A stretch of DNA of 8,763 nt, taken from contig JAQGOW010000527.1 in the NCBI GenBank assembly GCA_028293405.1, positions 1 to 8,763 on the forward strand. The letters run 5' to 3'. Made by a program: the position numbers and the translations under genes. Position 1 is the stretch's first letter; every line of letters begins with the position of its first letter. The notes beneath the pieces were generated by a model. The model did no database searches and was not told the DNA's origin. It saw nothing but the letters and a program-made list of their open reading frames with translations. This DNA comes from Verrucomicrobiales bacterium. Lineage in GTDB: Bacteria > Verrucomicrobiota > Verrucomicrobiia > Limisphaerales > Palsa-1400. Below are positions 1 through 5,777 of this stretch, piece by piece.

Positions 1-1102
1 TCGGGCCGGCAACGTAATCGCCGAGGACAGTTGGCGTTTCGTTTCCAATAAAAATGGCACCCGCAGTGACCACGTTGGAAACGACTTTTTCAGGACGACG
101 CACCATCACTTCGAAATGTTCGGGAGCAATGCGGTTGGCCAAGTCGATCCCGCCTTCGATATCTTTCACTTGGATCAGCCAACCATTTGTATCGAGCACG
201 CGCTTAATTGCGTCGCCGCGTTCGGCTTTGCCAGCTTGTTTGTTAATTTCCTTTTCGACGGCACGGATCAGTTTTGCTGAAGGCGTCGCGAACCAAACGC
301 GTTCGTGCCCGCTGCCGTGTTCGGCTTGCGCGAGCATGTCGGCTGCGATGTAGGCGGGGTTCGCGGTGTCATCAGCGAGCACAAGCAATTCGCTCGGTCC
401 GGGCAACAAGTCGACGTTCACATATCCGAACAACAGCCGCTTCGCTGCGACGACATACGCATTGCCAGGGCCGAAAATCTTTTGCACGGGGCGAATCGTT
501 TCCGTGCCGAGCGCCATTGCGGCGATCGCTTGTGCGCCGCCGACGCGATAGACTTCGGTCGCGCCCGCAACACGCGCTGCGTAGAGCAACGCGGGGTTCA
601 CTTGGCCTTTGTTGTTGCAAGGTGTGCAAACAACAATCTCGCGACATCCAGCCACGCGCGCGAGGGGGATGGTCATCAGTGCGGTCGAAACAAGCGGGGC
701 GTGTCCGCCTGGAATGTAAACGCCGACACGTGTGAGCGGATCGAATTTTTCGCCAACTTTTGCGCCGTGCAAATTTCGCGCAGACCAATTTTTCCGAAGC
801 GATTTTTTTGCGAATGATTCGACGTTTTTCTGCGCTTCGGCAACGGCTTTGCGCAAACCTTCGTCGGCCTGAATGGCTGCGGTCATGAACTCCGCCTGCG
901 TCACTGCGATTTGCTCATGGTGCAGTTTGACGCCATTAAAGCGTTCGGTCAGTTCGAGCAACGCGGCGTCGTGCCGTTCGCGCACGGCTTCCACGATGGC
1001 GCGCGTTTGTTGTTCGATGGTGGGATCAAATAAACTGGATGCACCGAGCAGCGCATCGATTTGCGACGCGTAGTCACGATCCGTATAGCGGACAATTTTC
1101 AC
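1..1102 (-). CDS. hisD: Histidinol dehydrogenase HisD, C-terminus cut by the window edge
   Basis: HisD catalyses the last two steps of histidine synthesis, oxidising L-histidinol to L-histidine with two NAD+ in the cytoplasm. I translated 367 codons from the minus strand. Visible hallmarks are the PGG..PL.ST loop (131-140), GPGN.YV..AK (211-221), and GPSE (235-238). Q259 and H262 match two zinc ligands, E328-H329 in APEH matches the catalytic Glu-His pair, and D362 in GDY matches the third zinc ligand of the E. coli enzyme. The fourth ligand, a C-terminal His, lies beyond the edge; the family is about 430 residues, so roughly 65 are missing. The start is a GTG at 1102-1100, followed by a typical MKIVRYTD N-terminus; an in-frame TGA lies shortly upstream with no other usual start between. 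No Shine-Dalgarno is seen. It begins 45 bases after the MFS transporter on the same strand and may be cotranscribed. No other his gene is in the window. Confidence 0.96.
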   Translation of the reverse strand, partial: MKIVRYTDRDYASQIDALLGASSLFDPTIEQQTRAIVEAVRERHDAALLELTERFNGVKLHHEQIAVTQAEFMTAAIQADEGLRKAVAEAQKNVESFAKKSLRKNWSARNLHGAKVGEKFDPLTRVGVYIPGGHAPLVSTALMTIPLARVAGCREIVVCTPCNNKGQVNPALLYAARVAGATEVYRVGGAQAIAAMALGTETIRPVQKIFGPGNAYVVAAKRLLFGYVNVDLLPGPSELLVLADDTANPAYIAADMLAQAEHGSGHERVWFATPSAKLIRAVEKEINKQAGKAERGDAIKRVLDTNGWLIQVKDIEGGIDLANRIAPEHFEVMVRRPEKVVSNVVTAGAIFIGNETPTVLGDYVAGP

Positions 1103-1147
1103 CGGCGAGCAAGCTATGGGAACGCAATCCGATTGTCAAAACCGCGC

Positions 1148-2416
1148 CTAATGGCCTGCAGGGGAGACTGGGGCGGTTTTTCTGAAAAGGCCAAGAAACG
1201 ATTCCGGCAGCAAACGGACAATATAGATGGTGCCCAACAAAGTCATGACACCGCAGCAAACAAATACTGCACCCGGCGATAATTTTAGCACTGAAATCAG
1301 TAAGTAATAAAAACCAGACGCGACAAATACGCCGACGAACGATAGCAAATTCGCCGCAGCCAAAATCCCACCTTTTTCGTCCTTCTTCGGCCGGTGCTGC
1401 AAGAGCGCACCAATCGGCACGACAAAAAATCCACCAAATAAACCAACCACAATCAACCCCGCCGCGAACATCCAAGACGAAAGATTCGGCAGACCGAGCA
1501 CCACCGCAAATAGGGTCATGCCGATGGACCCGAGCGGAATGAGGCGCGTCTCAATCTTGCCGCGCGAAAGATAACCGGCCGCGACGCTGCCCACGCCAAT
1601 GCCAATCGCCGCCGACGCTTGCAGATAACCATTCTGCGTATCGGCAAGTTTCAACACGTCCTTGCCATATAGGATGATGTTGAATTGCAGAATGGTGCCG
1701 AAAAAGGAAAAGTAGGTGTTCCCCAACATCGCCATCCAAAGCGGACGATCCTTGTGCATCAATTTTATCTGCGTCCACAGGTCCGAGAGGAAGTTAATTT
1801 GGAATGGCTTGTGCGGCGCAGCAGCAGGCACTCGCGAAATTCCGAAACTCATCGCCAATCCCACAACCGCTAACACGATCAAGATTGCCCCTGAGAAAAC
1901 CTGTCGGCCTCGAAACATGTCGGACAAAATAGCGCCCAATGCGGTGCCCAAAATAATTGCAGCAAATGTGCCAAACTCGATGATGCCGTTGCCCCAGGAC
2001 AATTTCGTGTCGGGCAAAATCTCCGGCAACAATCCATATTTCGACGGCCCAAAAATCGCGCTGTGCACGCCCATCAAAAATACGCCGGTCAGTTCCATCG
2101 GCAGGTTCTTCAACATCAACCCGACGGTCGCAATCAACATCACGGCGATTTCGAAGACTTTGATGCCGATTGTGACGGCACGTTTGCTGTAATGGTCCGC
2201 GAAATATCCGCCGGCCATTGAAAACAGAATGAACGGCAATGCAAACAGCGCGCCGACAATTGGGACAAGTTTGTCGCGCTGTCCTTCGGGCAGGCCCATG
2301 CCGAGGATGATGAAGATGACGAGGTTCTTGAGAGTGCAATCGCTAAACGCACCTTGAAACTGCGTCGCGATCAAACTCCAAAACCCGCGGCGCCAATGTT
2401 TGGGTGTCGTTTCCAT
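1148..2416 (-). CDS. MFS transporter, LplT-like (lysophospholipid transporter type)
   Basis: A 422-residue inner-membrane protein with about 12 hydrophobic segments, the normal size for a major facilitator. The loop between segments 2 and 3 carries an MFS motif A form, GGYFADHYSKR (69-79). The segment HSAIFGPSKYGLLPE (118-132), followed by LSWGNG..E..TF (139-150), and the N-terminal QFQGAFSD (20-26) resemble LplT and the transporter half of fused Aas-type proteins. That family flips lysophospholipids to the inner leaflet for re-acylation. No acyltransferase or acyl-ACP synthetase domain is attached or adjacent here, so the substrate is uncertain. The start is ATG at 2416, preceded by the minus-strand bases AAGCAGCAA, with no Shine-Dalgarno. 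It starts 83 bases after the POT transporter and ends 45 bases before hisD. MFS membership is secure; the LplT assignment rests on motif resemblance only. Confidence 0.85.
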   Translation of the reverse strand: METTPKHWRRGFWSLIATQFQGAFSDCTLKNLVIFIILGMGLPEGQRDKLVPIVGALFALPFILFSMAGGYFADHYSKRAVTIGIKVFEIAVMLIATVGLMLKNLPMELTGVFLMGVHSAIFGPSKYGLLPEILPDTKLSWGNGIIEFGTFAAIILGTALGAILSDMFRGRQVFSGAILIVLAVVGLAMSFGISRVPAAAPHKPFQINFLSDLWTQIKLMHKDRPLWMAMLGNTYFSFFGTILQFNIILYGKDVLKLADTQNGYLQASAAIGIGVGSVAAGYLSRGKIETRLIPLGSIGMTLFAVVLGLPNLSSWMFAAGLIVVGLFGGFFVVPIGALLQHRPKKDEKGGILAAANLLSFVGVFVASGFYYLLISVLKLSPGAVFVCCGVMTLLGTIYIVRLLPESFLGLFRKTAPVSPAGH

Positions 2417-2499
2417 TTGCTGCTTGGCTTAGCAATACGTCACTGGCGTTGAAAACGGAAATTGAAAAGCGTCGTGCCTGTATCGAAATAACTGATGCA

Positions 2500-3888
2500 T
2501 CACGACGCCAAGGCTGGCGCCTCGTCCTGAACCACCGTATGCACTTTGAAAAATGGTGACACGAACGCGTAGGTAACTGCGGACAAGAACATGAGGCCGG
2601 CGAAGAACAGGTAATATTGTTCTCCGGGCAACTTGCTGCTGCCATCGCGGTTTTGGATGAAAATGTTTACGAACGATACGAACAAGTCGCCGACTGTAGT
2701 CGAGCACAAGAACACGCCCATAATGAAAGACTTCAGGCGCTTTGGCGCTTGTGTGTAGGAAAATTCAAGTCCGGTTATCGAAATCAAAACTTCCGCCGCC
2801 GTGATAAAGGCGTATGCCAACACCTGCCAGCCGATGCTTGGATGTTCGCCGCGGCCGATGCGCATTTCGATCCAGGCTGGAATCAAAAACGAGGGCACCG
2901 CGAGGAAGAATCCGATACCGATTTTTCGCAGGGCAGTCAGGCGATAAAATTTGTTCACGGCCGGGTAAATTAACAGGGTAAAAATCGGGATGAACACGAC
3001 GACCATCGCCGGGTTCATGACTTGAAATTGTGATGGCAGTAGCTCCCACCAAAGGAAATGCCGGTCCATGTGCTGTGCCTGAAACACCCATGACGAAGAT
3101 GTCTGGTCGAACAGAGCCCAAAAAACGGCGATAAATATGTATAGAACCGCCAGCCGACGAATCACTCGCAACGATTCCGCGTTGAACGTTTCTTTGATGA
3201 ACTGCATTCCCCCCGGGGGGATGTGTACGAATTTTTTCCGTCCCATCCAAAAAATCACAGTCGCAATCAGCATCAGGACACCTGGGATCGCGAATGCGTA
3301 GTGCGGGCCGTATTTGTATAAGACAAATGGAATCAGAATCGTCGCAACGGTAGATCCGGAGTTGATTGCAGCGTAGAACCAACTGAAAACTTTCGGGAGA
3401 AGATGCGAATTGGTTTGGCCGAACTGGTCGCCTACGTTCGCGGAAACGCACGGCTTGATACCTCCTGCGCCGATCGCGATGAGCGTCAAACCGAGCAGAA
3501 GACCATTGCGAGAGTCGTCGAGGGCCAACGCCAGATGCCCGCCACAATAGACGAGCGACAGCCAAATAATCGTCCGATATTTCCCGAAAAATGCATCTGC
3601 AACAACGGCCCCGATCAGTGGCAGGAAGTAAACAGCGGACACGAAATTATGAAACCAGACTTTCGCCTGCATTTCATTCAGGTGATCCGGAAGCCCAGTT
3701 CGCCCAACCATGTACTGCGTCATAAAAATGACGAGAATCGCCCGCATCCCATAATAACTGAACCGTTCCGCGCCTTCGTTGCCTACGATGTAGGGAATTC
3801 CGGGTGGCATCCGCTCCGATTTCACGGGAGCGGTCAGGTAGCCGTGTTTTGTAGCGTACCTGCGGAAAGCTTCGATGGGATTGAACAC
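2500..3888 (-). CDS. POT/PTR-family proton-dependent oligopeptide transporter
   Basis: A 462-residue polytopic membrane protein that should import di- or tripeptides, or related small nitrogen compounds, with protons. The proton-coupling ExxERF motif is intact (E38, E41, R42, F43, followed by SYYG). PTR2 signature 1 is seen around GAVVADAFFGKYRT (93-106), GIKPCVSANVGDQF at 143-156, and signature 2 FYAAINSGS at 171-179. Near the C-terminus LEFSYTQAPK....S..MG is also typical. The assigned start is GTG at 3888. An internal ATG at codon 27 begins MPPGIPYI, where many family members start soon after the N-terminus, and it has a GGAG only 3 bases upstream. I kept the longer form because GYLTAP before it looks like a genuine family N-terminus. 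It lies 102 bases after the YlbF-like gene; a hairpin terminator ends 38 bases before the GTG. Substrate specificity cannot be read from the sequence. Confidence 0.93.
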   Translation of the reverse strand: MFNPIEAFRRYATKHGYLTAPVKSERMPPGIPYIVGNEGAERFSYYGMRAILVIFMTQYMVGRTGLPDHLNEMQAKVWFHNFVSAVYFLPLIGAVVADAFFGKYRTIIWLSLVYCGGHLALALDDSRNGLLLGLTLIAIGAGGIKPCVSANVGDQFGQTNSHLLPKVFSWFYAAINSGSTVATILIPFVLYKYGPHYAFAIPGVLMLIATVIFWMGRKKFVHIPPGGMQFIKETFNAESLRVIRRLAVLYIFIAVFWALFDQTSSSWVFQAQHMDRHFLWWELLPSQFQVMNPAMVVVFIPIFTLLIYPAVNKFYRLTALRKIGIGFFLAVPSFLIPAWIEMRIGRGEHPSIGWQVLAYAFITAAEVLISITGLEFSYTQAPKRLKSFIMGVFLCSTTVGDLFVSFVNIFIQNRDGSSKLPGEQYYLFFAGLMFLSAVTYAFVSPFFKVHTVVQDEAPALAS

Positions 3889-3926
3889 CGCGAGATTAAG
3901 GATGAACGTCGGGCAATTAAAAAGCG

Positions 3927-3962
3927 AAAAGTTCCGCGCAACCTAAGTCACGCGGAACTTTT
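3927..3962 (-). terminator. Perfect 12-bp hairpin, terminator after the YlbF-like gene
   Basis: Arms AAAAGTTCCGCG (3927-3938) and CGCGGAACTTTT (3951-3962) are perfectly complementary around a 12-base loop. Read on the minus strand, the stem ends in TTTT, then CGC and TTTTT, as expected for an intrinsic terminator of the gene ending at 3991. On the plus strand it is also followed by a T, so it could work both ways. It stands 38 bases upstream of the POT-transporter GTG, leaving little room for a promoter, so readthrough or attenuation is possible. Confidence 0.8.
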
Positions 3963-3990
3963 TAAATCTACTTCGTAATTTTTAATTGAA

Positions 3991-4398
3991 TCAGTGGCAA
4001 CCACAACCGCTGCCGCAGGAACCGCCTTCAAAATCCTTCGCTTCGGGCATGCGGCCGAGCTCGAAAGTCTTGGTCAGGTATTGATTCACCTGGTCCTGCA
4101 TTTCGTGCATCTGCTGTTGCGCATCTACGAAATTTTTCGCGACAGGGTTGCTGAAAAACTTTTCGCGTTGCTTCTCGAACGCTTCGACTTCGGTGGTTTC
4201 GAGCTGCAGACCTTGCTCTTGTTTGTGTTGCAGATATTGACCCTTTTCGCTGAGTTCTTGATACATCTTCTGCGCTTCGGTGTTAATCATGAACTTATCC
4301 ATGTTTTCACGGATAGCCTGAAACTCCGGCTGCTTGAGGATGGTTTCGCAAAGTTCACGCGTCTTCTCGATCAACGCGTCATTGGTCTGTGTATGCAT
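3991..4398 (-). CDS. YlbF/YmcA-family small protein with C-terminal cysteine cluster
   Basis: A 135-residue soluble, mostly helical and highly charged protein with no signal peptide. Residues from about 5 to 115 fit the YlbF/YmcA (Com_YlbF) family: an N-terminal ...TRELCETILKQPEF stretch, then a long Gln/Glu/Lys-rich helical region, and FFSNPVAKNFVDAQQQM (81-97). In Bacillus, YlbF and YmcA (RicF, RicA) join YaaT (RicT) in a complex that carries [4Fe-4S] clusters and affects RNase Y-dependent mRNA processing, sporulation and competence. Here the tail GGSCGSGCGCH puts Cys128, Cys132, Cys134 and His135 at the very end, a likely metal or Fe-S site. The ATG at 4398 is the clear start, with no Shine-Dalgarno. 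A terminator follows at 3927-3962, so it may be monocistronic. Family assignment is by resemblance, and the molecular role in this organism is unknown. Confidence 0.85.
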   Translation of the reverse strand: MHTQTNDALIEKTRELCETILKQPEFQAIRENMDKFMINTEAQKMYQELSEKGQYLQHKQEQGLQLETTEVEAFEKQREKFFSNPVAKNFVDAQQQMHEMQDQVNQYLTKTFELGRMPEAKDFEGGSCGSGCGCH

Positions 4399-4409
4399 AA
4401 AGTGATATT

Positions 4410-4438
4410 AGTATCGGCGACTGGCCGTTATTTGGCAA
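4410..4438 (-). promoter_or_regulatory. Candidate sigma70-type promoter for the YlbF-like gene
   Basis: On the minus strand, TTGCCA (4438-4433, five of six matches to TTGACA) is separated by exactly 17 bases from GATACT (4415-4410, four of six matches to TATAAT). Transcription would start only a few bases before the ATG at 4398, giving a very short leader. That fits the lack of a Shine-Dalgarno. This is a consensus match by eye only. Confidence 0.4.
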
Positions 4439-4471
4439 TCTGCCAGCAACCCGAGACCTGTGCCAGTGGAA

Positions 4472-4507
4472 TTGTTAAATTCTGGCTGTGCCGTATACAA
4501 TACAGCC
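4472..4507 (+). promoter_or_regulatory. Candidate plus-strand promoter with an operator-like dyad over the -10
   Basis: TTGTTA (4472-4477, four of six matches) lies 18 bases before TACAAT (4496-4501, five of six). The expected start is near 4508, about 40 bases before the first copy of the intergenic repeat. A perfect inverted repeat, GGCTGT (4484-4489) and ACAGCC (4502-4507), brackets the -10 box and could be a repressor site. Alternatively it is a short RNA hairpin or chance. No regulator gene is present in the window. Confidence 0.35.
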
Positions 4508-4547
4508 GGAACGAGCCTCGGAGCTGACCCGACATTTGGGCGCTATA

Positions 4548-4688
4548 TCCACGCTACATGATTGTAGGGTATAACCTCGCAGTGGAAACCATGATTCGCC
4601 TTGCAGACGCTTTCCCTATGTTCATTTATGCTCGGCATTGCAGTAGAGTTAGTTTTCATAGGCGCCCCGGGTGGGGCGCCATTTTTTT
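4548..4688 (+). repeat. Intergenic repeat copy A, candidate structured RNA
   Basis: Positions 4563-4680 align without a gap to copy B (4846-4963), with 86 of 118 bases identical by my count. The most conserved part is the 3' end, including GCAGTAGAGTTAGT and the terminator stem. Possible structure on the plus strand is an outer helix TCCAC (4548-4552) with GTGGA (4582-4586), an inner hairpin CTACA-TGAT-TGTAG (4554-4567), a small hairpin ATGC-TCG-GCAT (4628-4638), and the terminator (4661-4688). A candidate promoter lies just upstream. It could be a small RNA gene, a leader element of rpe, or a dispersed genomic repeat. The minus strand is also open here and encodes a peptide resembling that of copy B. 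Confidence 0.6.
4661..4688 (+). terminator. Intrinsic terminator ending repeat copy A
   Basis: Arms GGCGCCCC (4661-4668) and GGGGCGCC (4673-4680) pair over 8 bp around a GGGT loop. They are followed by A and then seven T residues (4682-4688). The T run on the plus strand sets the direction. No protein gene precedes it on this strand, so it must end a non-coding transcript or be part of the repeat. Confidence 0.75.
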
Positions 4689-4732
4689 GGCCAGGTTGGC
4701 GCCGGTCTCTGCGGTAGCGGTTGGGTAAGCTT

Positions 4733-4754
4733 CGTTTTTCGAAAACGTTTTTTT
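4733..4754 (+). terminator. Weak T-tailed hairpin between the two repeat copies
   Basis: Arms CGTTTT (4733-4738) and AAAACG (4742-4747) form a 6-bp stem with a TCG loop and are followed by seven T residues (4748-4754). The stem is AT-rich, so its strength is doubtful. It may back up the terminator of copy A. Confidence 0.35.
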
Positions 4755-4796
4755 GGAATTTGCGCAATTTCAAAATTGTTTCGACTTCTAAATTCC
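4755..4796. repeat. Inverted repeat GGAATTT ... AAATTCC
   Basis: GGAATTT (4755-4761) and AAATTCC (4790-4796) are perfect inverted copies 28 bases apart. A smaller palindrome, CAATT-TCAA-AATTG, sits between them. It has no T tail and no coding context. It could be a protein-binding site or part of the mobile sequence carrying the neighbouring repeats; no function can be assigned. Confidence 0.35.
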
Positions 4797-4830
4797 GCGG
4801 CCCCTCAGGCCCCGCCATAAACGACGTGTA

Positions 4831-4970
4831 GTGTGGACGCTTCCGTGTAGGGCCAAACCTTCCAACACAAACCTTGGTTCACCTTGCATACACGCCACCC
4901 GCACTTCTCTATGCTAGGCAGCGCAGTAGAGTTAGTATTCACAGGCGCCCCGGGTGGGGCGCTTTTTTTA
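4831..4970 (+). repeat. Intergenic repeat copy B, candidate structured RNA upstream of rpe
   Basis: This is the second copy, identical to copy A at 86 of 118 aligned bases and with no insertion or deletion across 4846-4963. Its 5' helix would be GTGTGG (4831-4836) with CC..ACAC (4862-4868, one bulged A), enclosing a short ACGC-TTCC-GTGT hairpin (4837-4848). The position matches the helix of copy A although the pairing bases differ. It ends in a terminator 72 bases before the rpe start, so it could act as an rpe leader or attenuator, or be an independent small RNA. No obvious promoter is visible between the two copies. Confidence 0.6.
4943..4969 (+). terminator. Intrinsic terminator ending repeat copy B
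   Basis: Arms GCGCCCC (4945-4951) and GGGGCGC (4956-4962) pair over 7 bp around the same GGGT loop as in copy A. A G-T and an A-T pair can extend the stem. Seven T residues follow the stem (4963-4969). Transcripts from upstream should stop here, so rpe needs its own promoter in 4970-5041 or regulated readthrough. Confidence 0.75.
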
Positions 4971-5041
4971 TTGCCGGTGCGCTCGTGAAGTAACCGCAAA
5001 CCCACGTTGACCTTCCCGCCAGATTTATTACGCTTCTGCCG

Positions 5042-5731
5042 ATGATTATCGCGCCCTCGCTGCTCGCCGCGGATTTCACTCAGTTCGGCAAAGAAGCCGC
5101 GCGCGTGGAAAAAGCCGGCGCCGATTGGCTGCACCTCGACATCATGGACGGACATTTCGTGCCGAACATTTCCTTCGGCCCCGCTGTCGTAAAAGCTATT
5201 CGGCCGTATTCCAAAATGGTTTTCGACGTCCATCTCATGTGCACGCGTCCGGAAATTTTGCTCGAACCTTTCGCCAAAGCCGGGGCCGATCGCATTACCG
5301 TTCACGTTGAACTCGGCGAACAGGTGCCGTCGCTTTTCTGGAAAATTCGCAACCTCGGCAAAGAAGTCGGCCTTTCCATCAATCCACCGACTGCGATGGA
5401 GTTGGTTGAACCTTATTTGAAAGATGTCGATTCGCTTTTGATCATGACGGTCAACCCCGGTTTCGGTGGCCAGGAATTCATCACCGAAACATTGACTAAA
5501 ATTGAACAGGCTTATACGTGGCGGCAGGAGCGCGGATTGAAATACAAAATCTGCGTTGATGGCGGCATCAACTTCCAGACGGCGGCAGAATGCGCTCACG
5601 CTGGCGCAGATGCATTCGTCAGCGGCACCGGCCTGTTCGCTCAACCGAGCCTGACTAATGCGATAAAAAAAATGCGCAAGATTGTGGAGCAGTCGGCTCC
5701 GATTCAGGGCGAGATTCAGTTCAATCCCTGA
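5042..5731 (+). CDS. rpe: Ribulose-phosphate 3-epimerase
   Basis: This 229-residue (beta/alpha)8-barrel enzyme interconverts D-ribulose 5-phosphate and D-xylulose 5-phosphate in the pentose phosphate pathway (or the Calvin cycle where present). The N-terminus IIAPSLLAADF is typical. Metal and catalytic residues are His31 and Asp33 (HLDIMDGHFVPN), His64 (DVHLM), and Asp173 (VDGGIN). The loop MTVNPGFGGQ (135-144) and the phosphate-binding VSGTGLF near 195-200 are also intact. Length is normal for the family. The ATG at 5042 places these motifs as usual; no Shine-Dalgarno is seen. The best promoter-like match upstream is TTGACC (5007-5012) with TACGCT 16 bases later, which is weak and would give an almost leaderless mRNA. 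It is followed by the phosphohexomutase gene 46 bases later, suggesting an operon. Confidence 0.97.
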   Translation: MIIAPSLLAADFTQFGKEAARVEKAGADWLHLDIMDGHFVPNISFGPAVVKAIRPYSKMVFDVHLMCTRPEILLEPFAKAGADRITVHVELGEQVPSLFWKIRNLGKEVGLSINPPTAMELVEPYLKDVDSLLIMTVNPGFGGQEFITETLTKIEQAYTWRQERGLKYKICVDGGINFQTAAECAHAGADAFVSGTGLFAQPSLTNAIKKMRKIVEQSAPIQGEIQFNP

Positions 5732-5777
5732 TACCGTTTTTCCCGGCGGACTGTTACTCAGCACTGACAACTTACTT

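Noticed and set aside
274..817. Several open frames on both strands across 274-817
   Set aside because: They lie over hisD in other frames, are Arg-rich and low in recognisable motifs, while the hisD frame carries all expected residues.
2417..2435. Small hairpin TTGCT/AGCAA just upstream of the MFS transporter ATG
   Set aside because: A 5-bp stem with a 9-base loop is likely by chance; nothing else supports a regulatory role.
2765..3978. Open frames at 2765-3565 (minus) and 3403-3978 (plus)
   Set aside because: Both shadow the POT transporter, whose frame carries the conserved ExxERF and PTR2 motifs.
3994..4527. Plus-strand 177-codon open frame rich in Leu and Phe
   Set aside because: Antisense of the Gln/Glu/Lys-rich YlbF-like gene, which produces Leu/Phe codons on the opposite strand.
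4543..4970. CRISPR array or insertion sequence as explanation of the repeats
   Set aside because: There are only two long, diverged copies of unequal spacing, with no short identical repeats, no cas gene, no transposase and no target-site duplication that I can see.
5682..5777. N-terminal extension of the phosphohexomutase by 32 residues
   Set aside because: The extension overlaps the end of rpe and reads as non-family sequence; MADIKFGTDGWR at 5778 is the typical start.
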